This document shows, one piece after another, positions 42,535 through 54,391 of a stretch of DNA of 64,000 bases. The notes below the pieces were generated by a model, which saw only the letters and a program-made list of their open reading frames with translations, was not told the origin of the DNA and searched no databases. This stretch comes from Arion vulgaris. Its lineage: Eukaryota; Mollusca; Gastropoda; Stylommatophora; Arionidae. The stretch covers positions 49,567,407 to 49,631,406 of the forward strand of contig CM036762.1 of assembly GCA_020796225.1 (NCBI GenBank). The letters are read 5' to 3'. A program made the translations under genes and the position numbers. The first letter of the stretch is position 1; each line of letters opens with the position of its first letter.

Positions 42535-42745
42535 AGAGCGAACCGAGTAAACGCTGGCTGAAACCGGACACATCGCCGAAGGATAAGCACCAGAGCTCCA
42601 AATGGCGCTGAAAATGTGACGTAAAACACACCAATGCTAAGCTACATGAATCAGATTTCCACATGAATAGAATTTATGGGGAGGTCTGGTACATCGGTCT
42701 GGTACATCGGTCTGGTCGGTGATCGCGAGAAAGAGAGAAGACCAC
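42535..42745 (+). mobile_element. SINE-8 copy
   Basis: gagcgaaccgagtaaacgct, ggataagcaccagagctcc, atggcgctga, ttccacatgaatag and ggtgatcgcgaga match the left member of the pair at 18350. It contains a 15-bp direct duplication (ctggtacatcggt). Confidence 0.7.
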
Positions 42746-43159
42746 AGTCTGTCACAGAAAATAAATGTGCTAAAGTTGGATACAAACAGCCAACAGAAGC
42801 ACTACAGCAATTAGGATGCCACGAAAAAATGTAATGAGCATATGTATTTATGTTAGAAACGTTATGTCCCTTGCCTTGTGATGAATATTCAAGCAGGTGC
42901 AGTGCTGGGCCTTCTATGTCGAAAAATCACACTCACATCTACTGCATGTTCTTCTTATTTTCTTTTTCATGTCAGAAATCATGAAAATGGAGCATATGGC
43001 ATAACGAATCGATTTCTTAAAATAGTGCACTTGCATGTTGCGAGAATCAACAACTAAAGAGAGGGCTGGGAGAACATCGAAGACAGACAATCAGCGCTGT
43101 CACTGCTGATAGCCATTAAAAACTAGAACAATAGTTTCACACAAGGTACTGCTGGTTTA

Positions 43160-43161
43160 GA

Positions 43162-43221
<60 letters not shown>
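43160..43221. repeat. (AT)n microsatellite
   Basis: About 30 AT dinucleotides adjoining the LINE-C tail. Confidence 0.95.
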
Positions 43222-43224
<3 letters not shown>

Positions 43225-43299
43225 TTCCTCTTGCACCCTTATACGTTACATAGGGCCTGCAAGTAATTTCTCAATACATCTTTGATCTTGTCAACTCGC

Positions 43300-43575
43300 T
43301 CAATCTCTTCCATGGAATTGAGTCAGATATTTCTTGCCTCTGTCAGCAAAGTTCGTTTCAGGGTTTCCCTATGGCGTCCTCTCTTTCTTGAACGCTTTGC
43401 TTCCCACTTCAATGCCTGCTTTGGTATCCTTTGATAATTTCGTCTCAAGGTAAGCCCAACATATCTCCATTTTCTCCTTCTTATAACAGTTATTACTAGT
43501 GGTTGACCAGATATTTCTCTGATTTCATCACTTCTCCTGAATTTGTCACATTTTATGTTCATTATTTTTACAGAT
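43300..43575 (-). pseudogene. LINE 3' coding tail, family C
   Basis: Minus strand open for about 79 codons: KCDKFRRSDEIREISGQPL, then RRRKWRYVGLTLRRN, ending SRKRGRHRETLKRT. Homologous to 8430-8840. Confidence 0.75.
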
Positions 43576-43579
43576 ATCT

Positions 43580-44675
43580 ATTTAAAAAATATATTCAACT
43601 TAATTTCTATATCTTTAGTATCACATTTGTGATGGAATAACTTGAATTATCACTTATAGGGATAATTTTCTATTATCAATGTCGTAGTTCATAGTTGTGT
43701 CAGCAGTGCAAGTAATTACAATTGACAATACATCATTGATCATACAGTAAAACCAAACACAATACGTAAAACTATATAATTTATGTCTATTACATATATT
43801 TTATTATTCATTGTTTACAAATTGTACAATTGAAGGAGACAGTAACAATCACTTCAAAAATCAATGAATACGAGGAATCTATTTTGATTTTGCTCTTGAA
43901 TAATCAAGTACCATCTCCACATTACAGGTCATCAAAATGTCATATATCTTCAATATTTTCTGCACTTTGTTATGTTGTGTCTTCTGTCAGATAACTATTT
44001 ATTCCCCTATTGATCTGACCTTTCTAACTATTCAGCTGCAGTTTTCTTAATTATTAACATATTTTTATGAGTAATATACCATTTTGTATTTAATATTATT
44101 ACAAAACAAATGAATAGTGGCGCTCCCAGTGGCTTATGGGAGCCAATCAGTTAATTGATAAAATTGATACGTTGACAAATTGAAGAGCCAACAGTAGGAT
44201 ATGACAATTGACAAAATCATACGTTTAAATCACGAAGAAAAAAAACAGCACAATATGCTACTAAACTGACTGTCTAACATAATGGTTGATGATGATGACA
44301 TCCTGTTAGTCGCGAGAGACATGGGCGTCTATGATGAGTTTTATTTCTGCTTTAGCCTGGTACGTTTTATGTCAGCAAGTTATCTCAATTTGGCCTCACC
44401 AGTCACCATTATCTGAAGCTGGAGTGGACTCCCCAGGGCATTATATGGGCATGCTTATTTCGAGAACCTATGTTGCCCATGCAGCAAATTCAAAGGAACT
44501 GGAGATCAACACAGCTTGGTGACTGCGATGGCTTAAGAGCTGTCCGAATACTAGTAATACATTGACATACTGCCTTAGGAACTATTGCTCCAAATTTTAT
44601 CTCGGGTTTTAGTCCCCAAACATTTCCATTGAATGGCTTTAGCCGCAAGATAGCGGAGGTTGGAAATCAAAGTTT
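43580..44675. other. No gene seen
   Basis: AT-rich. No recognisable exon or mobile element. Confidence 0.45.
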
Positions 44676-45193
44676 ACCATCTACGAGGTGTTACCATCTA
44701 CGAGGTGTTACCATCTAGATGTGTTACCATCTACGAGGTGTTACCATTTACGAGGTGTTACCATCTACGAGGTGTTGCCATCTAGATTTGTTACCATCTA
44801 CGAGGTGTTACCATCTACGAGGTGTTACCATCTACGAGGTGTTACCATCTACGAGGTGTTACCATCTAGATGTGTTACCATCTACGAGGTGTTATCATCT
44901 ACGAGGTGTTGCCATCTAGATGTGTTACCATCTACGAGGTGTTACCATATACGAGGTGTTACCATCTACGAGGTGTTACCATATACGAGGTGTTACCATT
45001 TACGAGGTGTTACCATCTAGATGTGTTACCATCTACGAGGTGTTACCATCTACGAGATGTTACCATCTACGAGGTGTTACCATCTACGAGGTGTTACCAT
45101 CTAGATGTGTTACCATCTACGAGGTGTTACCATCTACGAGGTGCATCTACGAGGTGTTACCATCTACGAGGTGTTACCATCTAGATGTGTTAC
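44676..45193. repeat. 16/17-bp tandem array with two alternating unit types
   Basis: About 31 units. Type A is gttaccatctacgaggt (17 bp) and type B is gttaccatctagatgt (16 bp). B units recur every few A units, in a non-random order suggesting higher-order duplication. Because 17+17+16-type sums shift frame, several overlapping open frames appear; none is likely coding. Confidence 0.95.
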
Positions 45194-45575
45194 CTACCAA
45201 GATTAACAGGACCTATATGTCCGAAGCTACTGGTTTTCAGGTGCTAGTTACTCACCATTCGCCCCTTCTGTCTATTAAAAATAGTTCCGCCACAAGAAGG
45301 TCATGAGCTTGACTTTGCTGTCAGAGGCGTTAAGAGACGCTCGGCTTGAGAGCTTTTTACAAGCAGTGATACATTATCATCACTGCCACCGCCGGCATGA
45401 TTTGTGCAAACAAAATGATTAAGACATAAAAAACTAGCAAAACAATAAGTTGCAATAATAATAAGCAGGAATACAATGTACATATGATAAAATAACAACG
45501 TAGTAAATTTACAACATAACACTCTGCCAGAATTATAAACTGATAACAACAAAACTAAAACTCAACAAAATGTTC

Positions 45576-45983
45576 TAATGAGAATGGAACCACATCTAAT
45601 GAGAATGGAACCACATCTAATGAGAATGGAACCACATCTAATGAGAATGGAACCACATCTAATGAGAATGGAACCACATCTAATGAGAATGGAACCACAT
45701 CTAATGAGAATGGAACCACATCTAATGAGAATGGAACCACATCTAATGAGAATGGAACCACATCTAATGAGAATGGAACCACATTCACTACCATCACGTG
45801 CCTATAATAATCGACACTCAGGGCGCAGAGCACGAGGCAGGCCAAGAACACGATGGATAGATAACATCTCAGAGTCCCTGCGAAAGCATGGACTGACAAC
45901 GTCAAGCGCAACACACCTGGCACAAGATAGAAACTAACTCTCCCCACGTCGCTTCACGGCAAATGTGGTTAAAATAAAATAAG
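45576..45983 (+). mobile_element. 5'-truncated LINE tail carrying a 21-bp coding expansion
   Basis: Flanked by AACAAAATGTTC at 45564-45575 and 45984-45995. It contains ten perfect 21-bp units (45574-45783) encoding a repeated LMRMEPH, continuing in frame into SLPSRAYNNRHSGRRARGRP and ISESLRKHGLTTSSATHLAQ, then a stop and an AAAATAAAATAA tail. The repeat unit matches the HLxRMEP segment that precedes this position in such LINE tails, so the array arose inside the LINE. Confidence 0.85.
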
Positions 45984-46479
45984 AACAAAATGTTCGGCTA
46001 CAATTATGAGTTACTACTAACTTTGCAAACTAACCAACATGACAAACTAGCAAACATGTTAGTTAACAAAACCTACGACTGCAAACCAAGTAAACCAACA
46101 CACTTTCATCAGATGGTGTGTGTTTTGATAAGGAAAGACATTTTGATCTTTTAAATTGAAACTCCCCGCTCCCAAATGACGCATCTACGTTGTTTCCGTT
46201 TACTGTTATGCATGCTCAATGACCTAGTTTAATGGCTCACTGAACATGCTATGAAATGTATACATTTTAAAAATCAACTTAACTAACTAATAACTCGCTA
46301 AGGAACGCACGTAAAGAGTTGACAATATTCGCGTTGAGCAACACATTCTTGCAAATATTTTTTTTTTAAATTCCCAAATTTCATGATTTAAGAATTATGA
46401 ATTCTCAGGTTTTTCCTGTGATACATGAACAGACAATGAGTTTTATAGTTAGGATATAATGTTTGCAATAATGATAACC

Positions 46480-47965
46480 GAGACATGCAAACATTGAAGA
46501 ACCTGAAATACTAGTAAGTGAGGTAAGAGAAGCTATTAAGAGAAGCCCAAAGAACAAGGCTGCGGGAATTGATGGAATAACAGCAGAAGCAATAAAGGCG
46601 TGTGGAGAGATTGGAGTAACCTGGGTACATTACATCTTCAAGAAGGCGTGGGAAGAAAGAACTGTCCCTTCAGATTGGCAAAATGCTATTATAGTACCAA
46701 TATGGAAGAAAACAGGTAAAAAACAAGACTGTAGTACATATAGAGGCATCTTCCTCCTAAGCCATGTGGGATAAATGTTTGCAAGAGTTCTGGAGCAACA
46801 AATAAGACCAATTGTGGAGCCAGCACTCAGCCCACAACAGTTTGAGTTTAGAAAAGGAAAAGGGTGCACAGATGCAATATTTGCCCTAAGACAAATTAGT
46901 GAAAAGACTATAGAACACAAAAATCAAATGAATATAGCCTTCATAGACCAAGAGAAGGCATTTGATAGGGTTAACAGAGACATATTATGGGATGTTCTCG
47001 AAAACTACGGAATAAAAGGAACACTGCTAGACTGTGTTAGAGCCATATATATAGAAAGTGAAAGTGCCATACGAACAAGCGCCGGACTCACAAATTGGTT
47101 TCCAGTAACATCAGGAGTACGGCAAGGATGTGTTTTATCACATCTCCTCTTTATTATATACATGGATAGTATCACTAAAATAGATGAAGCATCACTCAAC
47201 GCAGACCAACAAAATGAACTGCTCTTTGCTGACGACCAGTGTTTATTCCATAATAATATTGAACAGCTTCAAGAACACATAAACTTACTCAACAATAGCT
47301 GCCTCAAATACAACATGAAGATCAACATTCAAAAGACAGAAGTCATGACTATAAGCAGAGAACATAAAGATATCAACATACAAATAAATGACCAAACGCT
47401 AAAGCAGGTGAGAGAATTCAAATACCTTGGAAGTATCTTCACATCTGATAGTAGACTGGACAGAGAGATCGAAACTAGAATCCAGCAAGCCAACAACATT
47501 ACATACCAGCTTACCCCAATTTTGAAACACCCAGCTATTCCAGTAGTGACTAAAAGACATTATAAATTCAATCTTTATACCAACACTGTGCTACCAGAGC
47601 CAAACATGGGCACTGACAAAAGAACAAGAAAGGAAAATTACCACATGCGAAATGAGATGCCTGAGGAAAGCAGTAAATAAAACAAGAAGAGACCATATAA
47701 GAAATGAGGAAATTAGAAGAACAGTCGGAACAACACCTGCTATTAGATTTATTGAAAACAGAGACTCAAATGGTTTGGCCACTTGGTCAGAATGAACCCG
47801 AATACACCAGTTGCAAGCCGATCATCAGTTAAACCTGCTACGCCTAGCGGCAAAAAGCAGAGAAGGACAAAAGAATAATGATAACTATTTTAGAGATGTC
47901 GTTCGGTATTATTTACTTTTGAAACAACATGTTAGGACCACTAGAAATCAATTTAAATCCATCAT
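46480..47965 (+). pseudogene. LINE-B reverse transcriptase copy, nearly open
   Basis: An open frame of 301 codons (46775-47680) is preceded in frame by about 95 codons (AGIDGITAEAIKACGEIG) and a single TAA at 46771-46773. The motif order is that of RT: FIDQEKAFDRV (motif A, D58 and D64 of the open frame), SGVRQGCVLS (motif B), FADD at 151-154 (motif C), then FKYLGSIF. Beyond 47680 it frameshifts into the tail and ends in (ATC)n at about 47958-47970. Endonuclease absent, so it is 5' truncated. Same family as 10169-11063. Confidence 0.9.
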
Positions 47966-47969
47966 CATC

Positions 47970-48195
47970 ATCATCAGGTGCCGTCTCCACATCGAAGGTT
48001 GGCTGCAATGAATCTCCAGCATCCTCTGTCTTTCGCCTTTGTGTTGCACACAGCCAGACTGTGACCTGTCCATTTCTTAAAGTTTCTCTCCCACTTATCT
48101 CTTGATTTCACATCTCACATCTCAAATGCATCAATTCTGTCTTATAATTACTTGTTCAATGTCCATGTTTCCGAGCCATACATTAATATAGGATA
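47970..48195 (-). pseudogene. LINE 3' tail abutting LINE-B
   Basis: Minus strand: NVWLGNMDIEQVI (a Y-G-S-E-T-W-like block), then a K/W-rich FKKWTGHSLAVCNTKAKDRG. Decayed. The two LINE tails meet tail to tail at a (TGATGA)n run. Confidence 0.5.
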
Positions 48196-48253
48196 TAATT
48201 TAAATAATTTAGAAAAATTGTATTCATTAATAAATGTTTGAAACAGGAGTTAA

Positions 48254-49189
48254 TTAGTGTCTGTCCAGAGAAAACATTTTTTTAGCTGATAATTTAAAAT
48301 CAGAGTTCATGAGCAGATTAATAAAGAAATTGATCCCTGAGTGACAGGTTGGGAATAATATAATTACATTGATGAAATCGTCATTGCCATATCCACTGAT
48401 AATTTTAACGAAAATGCTAATCGATGCAGGTACTGTCATTACAACTAGGGAACCGGTCATAATCAGAAAAAAACGAAGTGATTTTATTATATGTAGCCAT
48501 CTTTCCTTGTTTATGCTGTTGTCGTCTGTTTGATTTGAAGATACAGATTCCGATACAGCTGCTACATTGAGAGCAGCAATTGATCGTCGATGTTTTAATG
48601 ATAGAACTGCTATTTTGAAATATAGCGAACAAATTATAATCAGAAGTAATGTAGACACCAAGTTGCTAGAATATATAAAGATTGGTGATACCATATAAAA
48701 GTTTGGACAATAGTGTTCTTCTTTGTATAGAATTGCTGGTATGGCTGTATATAGTATATCCAGAATCCATGCTCCGAGTACACATTTCATGACAAACTTT
48801 TCAGTGACGTGTCTAGAATGTAAATAAGGGTACACGATGTAAACATAACGCTCAATAGCAATCAAGGTCATGTGAAAATACGAACACATAGTAGTTCCAA
48901 TAGAACATGTAGACATAACAAAGAGCACATTATTCAATAACCAATCATGAGGACTCATTGTAGAAATGATAGTTCCAAACAAACACGCAAAGAATCCAAC
49001 GATCAAATCTGAAAATGCTAAAGATGTTACGAAAATGTTTGCGATGTTGTGAAGTCTTGGTGTTCGTATGATTATAAATATCATCAGACCATTCTCGAAA
49101 ACGATGATTATTCCGAAACATATATAACTAATACTTGTCCATGCAGATACATAGCAATAGTCCTTGGCATCTAATACACTTGAATTCAT
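48254..49189 (-). CDS. Class A GPCR, intronless, paralogue 2
   Basis: 311 residues, minus strand, starting MNSSV (N2-S-S4 sequon). It aligns along its whole length with paralogues 1 and 3: FEN at 31-33, LAFSDL with D61, ERY at 113-115, then VYIVYPYLHSRHVTEKF, EEHYC in loop 2, SLKHRRSIAALN in loop 3, MTVPAS in TM6, SGINFFINLLMNSDFK in TM7. Seven membrane segments are intact, with no frameshift or stop. It lies convergent to paralogue 1 and divergent from paralogue 3. Transcription signals were not identified. The ligand is unknown. Confidence 0.9.
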   Translation of the reverse strand: MNSSVLDAKDYCYVSAWTSISYICFGIIIVFENGLMIFIIIRTPRLHNIANIFVTSLAFSDLIVGFFACLFGTIISTMSPHDWLLNNVLFVMSTCSIGTTMCSYFHMTLIAIERYVYIVYPYLHSRHVTEKFVMKCVLGAWILDILYTAIPAILYKEEHYCPNFYMVSPIFIYSSNLVSTLLLIIICSLYFKIAVLSLKHRRSIAALNVAAVSESVSSNQTDDNSINKERWLHIIKSLRFFLIMTGSLVVMTVPASISIFVKIISGYGNDDFINVIILFPTCHSGINFFINLLMNSDFKLSAKKMFSLDRH

Positions 49190-49820
49190 GTCTGATCAAT
49201 GTTTACAACAAGGAATGTACAGAAACGCAGTAATTAATCAATTTCCAGTTTCACTGTTCGTCAATGTTAAGTTGCAATATTTGTTTTCAATGGATCATCT
49301 TTTTATTCTAAGTATCATAGAAACGTTGAAACATCCAAAAGTCGTAGACAAAATAGGTCCGTTATTTGTTGTTCCTTTTTTGTCTTCACAAATTTGGGAA
49401 TGTGTAGTAATAGATACAATCTGTGTGATAAGTTAATATAACACAAGTTGTGTAGAGAATAAAGAATCATAAATTACTAACCTTTGGCTGTTATTTATTC
49501 AATCTATTACACGTTACAAAAACATTAACTTAATATATATGAAACCAACTTATTTCGAGAGTTGAAGTGACACTGGCTGGCTTATATCAGAAAATGTATA
49601 CCAACCAACATAATTACATTATGTTATAAAACTCACGTTATACTGGTAGAACTCATATCATGTGTTATCCATGATCGATTAATGGTTCGATTTACATAAT
49701 GGGAACACGAGATCATGTACATTTGTTTTTCCTCCCCATTAAGTGAACACAATTGACTCTCGACGTTTGATTAAAATAAAAATCCTTCACAATATCGACT
49801 CTTTGAAATTGTTTGTTGTA
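49190..49820. other. Upstream region of GPCR paralogue 2, nothing identified
   Basis: AT-rich. The 90-codon plus-strand frame (49164-49436) overlaps the receptor's 5' end antisense and has no motif. Promoter elements could not be called. Confidence 0.4.
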
Positions 49821-49824
49821 ATTA

Positions 49825-51370
49825 TTGTATCTCGCAGCAAGTTCACTACCTTGTGGTGGTGGGGAGCTTGCGTACATCTATGATCCGGAAAGCTATGCTG
49901 ACAAGAACTTTGCTCCTGGTAGCGATACCTATGTCAGGCAGGTTGAATGGGACCAAATGGGACCTTCTGGTCCTACAGGTTTTGTGTTGTGTACGAGGCT
50001 GACAATCCATTTATGTAAACAAAATATTGTGTTACGTCAGCAGAAGCAAGAAATACATATGTTGGATCAGGTGAAGGGAGCGAGGTCAACCAGCCAAATG
50101 GTTTCCTGAAGGAGGGAGACCAAACCCGGAAAAGAAGTTTCCATCCAGACGACTAACCATCTATCACCCAAATCCACATCTGTAATCAGATGTTGGAATA
50201 CTAGAACTTTATATCAGAGAGGAAAATTAGTAGTTCTTAAAGTTGATGAAACAATATCAAATTAATATTTAAGACATTACAGGAGCAAGATGAACATACG
50301 CTGGAAAAAAGAAATTTAAGACGGGAAAAGTGAAAATTTGGTCAGGCAGAACTGATGGGCAATATAAGGAAGGGAGTCGCGCCTACAACCCAAAAAGAAT
50401 ACAGCAGTACCATATTAAAATTGAAATCAATAAATAAACGTCCTTTATATACCAGATTTATTTCAAAATTTGCAAAAATATCTGTAACAAAGTGCGATGT
50501 TAGACAATTTCCTAAAGAACTTGGAGCAATAAAACGAAGACATCAAGAAGATATACATAGCAAAAAAATAGAACAGCGAGAACATAATAAATAATAAAGA
50601 AGAAATATGTCACAGACAGAAAGAATATTTGTTAGAATAGCTAAATTGTGAAAATTACTGAGTACATTTCACAAAGCAAACATACATCTCAACCAAATGT
50701 TGAAGATTCTGTTTTTGAAGTACATCATAAAACTACTTCACTTCAAATATACAAAGTAACTATGTCGGATGGAATTGATTCTAAGCTTAAAAAAGAAGGT
50801 GATCAGTCACTGCACAAGGAGATGTATGGATGAATAAAGCAAAATTGGAGAACAGAGAATCTTGTAGATGTTGGAAAGAAGTATTTCCCTTTATTTATAT
50901 TCCAGAACGGGGACACGAATAAATGTGAAATCCTAAGAAGTATATAACTATCATGTACAAGCCAGCAAATATTGCCATTTGTAATGCTGAATAGAATAAC
51001 AGTTTACGCAGAAGGTATCTTATGGGGGATTACCAAACAAGTTTCATCCAGACAGATCAACCATAGGTCAGAGTGAGAAACATTATTTATAATCTGTTTA
51101 CATGACCATTAACTACCATCACCATGAAAGTTAATAGAATACAATGGTTAGATTTTGTTGCATTTGGTTAAAATAGCAGAGAATAGAGAGCTTAAATTTG
51201 CATATACAATAAATAAGGGGAGCAAACCACGAAGGAGACCAAGAAAACGACGGGCAGATAACACTGAAGTAGACATAGAAATATTAGAAGTCAAAAATTG
51301 GAAGTAGAAGTCTAAGAACAGAGATGAATTGAGGCCGGTGTTATCTGTAGCGAGAGCCGCAGTAACGTAA
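49825..51370 (+). pseudogene. LINE with 5' start and 3' end, internally deleted and decayed
   Basis: The 5' part encodes YADKNFAPGSDTYVRQVEW and, after frameshifts, SVIRCWNTRTLYQRGKL, the opening of an APE-type endonuclease. The middle is scrambled with many stops. The 3' end encodes KPRRRPRKRRADNTEVDIE, then LRPVLSVARAAVT and a stop. No RT motif survives. Confidence 0.65.
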
Positions 51371-51374
51371 TTGT

Positions 51375-52140
51375 AGTACTACTTACTTACTACTTATCTG
51401 TAGCAATGAATCTCAAAGGATTAAATAACTGAAGAACAAGAATAGTGTTGCTCCATGACCTATCTGTTGAGATATCGATTGTTTTTAAAAAAAAACTGTA
51501 TTTGTTGATTTTTTCTTTGATTATGTAATAATACTATCTACTTGTTTTCGTCCATGTTCTTTATACTAGCTCAGTTTTACCGCAGATTCCAGTCCAAGTT
51601 TGAGCAAAACGTTTCTTTTTTAATATGGGTTTTCACATACATTTTCCCCGTGGATGTCAAAATGAATTAAAAAATTGTAGTTTTCAGTTAACTATTTGGA
51701 AAGGGATAAAACCAGATTCACATATTATTGCTTTATCAAAAAGTAATTTTTCAGGGATGGGGTACTTTCCTTCCACCCTCTTTTCCCTCCTTGCATTAAC
51801 GTATGAACGCCCATGGTATTTGACTTCTCGACAACAAGAGACCATTAATGCATATATATATATATATATATCTTCGCAACAACTACTAATTTGATGTAAT
51901 ACGTTTTTACTTTGTGGACATCACAAAATAAGTCTGCCTACTTGTACCCATGACTCTTTTAGAATATTATGGATCTTTAAATGTTAATGATAATCTTAAT
52001 TTTATTATTGTGAAAATATGTCACTCTGACCTTTAGTGTTATAACTACGTTTATTTGTTGTCCATAATTTTCTTCTATACCAGGAGTTGGTAAACTCTAA
52101 GAACTTTCTTCCTGTCATGTGCATGATTGTTTGATTAATT
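51375..52140. other. No gene seen
   Basis: AT-rich spacer with a short (TA)n at about 51850-51871. The frame at 51625-51894 has no recognisable motif. Confidence 0.45.
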
Positions 52141-52144
52141 GATA

Positions 52145-52560
52145 TGAGCATCATCATTGCACTTCGGTGAATGACCATGTGTGCTCCGATCTATTTCTTA
52201 CACAGGAAGATCTCAGCTGCAGTGCACGAAAACCGTAGCACCGGCGAGGGTAAGCGAAGTAATTTTGAAGATGGTGAAGATAGTTTTGTCGGAATTTTAT
52301 TTGTAATCTTTTCTAATGAATTTTGTCAGGGCAGCGACTTTTCAGCCTGCTTTTCCGAATTTAAGCTACCAAAGGCTCGTTTACGTGCTCAAATTGAACA
52401 CAGGACCTACGTTTTATCGTTCGTCTTTGACAGGACTAGGAACTCGATCTCATCTACACTGAAATCAGGGATCTCTGGAAAAATATCCAGATGGCTCCAC
52501 GAGGGAGAGAACCTGGTACCTTTGGCATGAGAGATGAGCACTTAACATCTACGCCACACA
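52145..52560 (-). mobile_element. Composite SINE-5, most complete copy
   Basis: Minus strand, 5' to 3': a tRNA-like head with ggcgtagatgttaagtgctc and B-box-like ccaggttctctccc; gagatccctgatttcag; gagatcgagttcctagtcct; gttcaatttgagcacgtaaa; cggtgctacggttttcgtgc; and the LINE-like tail tagatcggagcacaca with gtgcaatgatgatgctc. About 415 bp. A (CA)n run lies at the head side (52555-52575). Confidence 0.75.
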
Positions 52561-52579
52561 CACACACACACCCTCCTTT

Positions 52580-53490
52580 GTAAGTTAGCAGAACATAGGA
52601 AAGATAAGTGAGTCGTACAACTCAACTAATTAGAACATTTTTGGATGTGTATTTGATAAACATTATTCAAATCATATAGTAAATGTAGCATTCTTTCAAT
52701 CTTAAATTAGTGTTACATTGTGCTTATGGAGTCCGCGCTACTTGCAATCAACTGACTGCTGGACATGCCCACTATATGAAGATGTTTAGTTTCCCTTATA
52801 GTCCATTCTTCAATACTGCCGCTGCTTTACATCAATACACTGATTTTTTGTACTTGCTGAATATTCGAAATAATCGCTGGGGTAACTGTCCCATTCTGTC
52901 AATGAGGCTTTATTTGTTTAAAACTTGTGTCAGAAATTTCTCTGAAATAAAATTAAAGTGCTAATTATCTTTATACCGACAAACCATCACATGCTAGTAT
53001 CATGATTTTATCGTAATGTTTGATAACTTTAAACAATCGATATCGTTGTTAAATAGCTACAACCAAAAGTCAATGTTGATATCATCCTTATCAGTACATA
53101 CAGTTCATCACTTCCACCGGAAGACGGGTAGCTGACGTCATAAATAGTCATTATCGGTCTTCTGAAGTTCATTCCTTATCTAAAACTGGCAAATACCAAT
53201 TAGTAAATGCACTATTGATTTGTATTAAATTATCCAACATTACAGGGAGCGAGCGACTAATTTGTTGGGTAATATCTTTTGTACCCATATAACGTTGATA
53301 AACAGCTTCTACTATCATATCAAACAAGGTTGATATCAAATGTTGCTGAGATAAGGAGGTATAACTTACAACGTTCGAGCTGTTATCTCGTTGATATTAA
53401 AAGAGACAGGAAAGCATCAAATAGTAAGTGATGAGATAGAAAAATTGCTGATGAACATTTTCGAAATATTTGAACATTGATTGAGTGATA
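52580..53490. other. No gene seen
   Basis: AT-rich. No exon or known element recognised. Confidence 0.45.
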
Positions 53491-53492
53491 CA

Positions 53493-54067
53493 TAGCACAT
53501 CAGGCAGTGGTGAGCTGGCCAGGGTTTCATCTTGTTCGATGGTAGAGGGAATTCCCCATTGCACATCAGGCAGTGACGGACTGGCCAGGGTTTCATCTTG
53601 TTCGATGGTAGGGGAATTCCATTGCACATCAGGCAGTGACGGACTGGCCAGGGTTTCATCTTGTTCGATGATAGGGGAATTCCCATTGCACATCAGGCAG
53701 TGGCGGACTGGCCAGGTTTCATCTTGTTCGATGGTAGGGGAATTCCATTGCACATCAGGCAGTGGTGGAGCTGGCCAGGGTTTCATCTTGTTCGATGGTA
53801 GGGGAATTCCCATTGCACATCAGGCAGTGACGGACTGGCCAGGGTTTCATCTTGTTCGATGATAGGGAATTCCCATTGCACATCAGGCAGTGGTGGAGCT
53901 GGCCAGGTTTCATCTTGTTCGATGATAGGGGAATTCCCATTGCACATCAGGCAGTGGCGGAGCTGGCCAGGGTTTCATCTTGTTCGACAGTAGGGGAATT
54001 CCCATTGCACATCAGGCAGTGGCGGAGCTGGCCAGGGTTTCATCTTGTTCGATGGTAGGGGAAATCC
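53493..54067. repeat. 62-65 bp tandem array, 9 units
   Basis: The unit contains gcacatcaggcagtggcgga, ctggccagggtttcatcttg and ttcgatggtaggggaattcc. Units differ mainly by 1-3 bp indels and a/g changes. Long overlapping frames on both strands are repeat artefacts. Confidence 0.95.
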
Positions 54068-54228
54068 CACTTAACTTTTAGACAATATGTTTAAAATAAT
54101 ATTGAACTTTTAGTAGCGTGAAAATATAACAGAAAAGTTAGAATATTATTACTCTATGCAACACAAATTTACGTTGTATTACTATTTTCATAAAAAATCA
54201 TTATTTGATGAAACTTTATGATTAAGAT

Positions 54229-54391
54229 CAGTGGCGGCTTGTCATTAAGGGCCAGAGGGTCGGGTCCACCAAAATAATATGTAACGTGTATTTATTATTT
54301 AATAAATTAAAATATAACCTAACCCAAAGCCATGATTTACCCGAAAATTTGTGTCTGGCCCACAAACAAAAACGATCACGAGCCGCCATTG
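54229..54391 (+). mobile_element. hAT-type MITE with perfect 8-bp target duplication
   Basis: Flanked by ATTAAGAT at 54221-54228 and 54392-54399. Ends cagtggcggctt and gagccgccattg. Internal similarity to 38599-38763 is high. Confidence 0.93.

Noticed and set aside
44688..45306. Overlapping open frames in three phases
   Set aside because: Products of the 16/17-bp tandem array; the same short peptide appears in each frame.
45555..45947. 130-codon minus frame with repeated VVPFSLD
   Set aside because: Antisense of the 21-bp LINE-derived array.
53397..54058. Open frames on both strands
   Set aside because: They mirror the 62-65 bp repeat and have no start context or domain.
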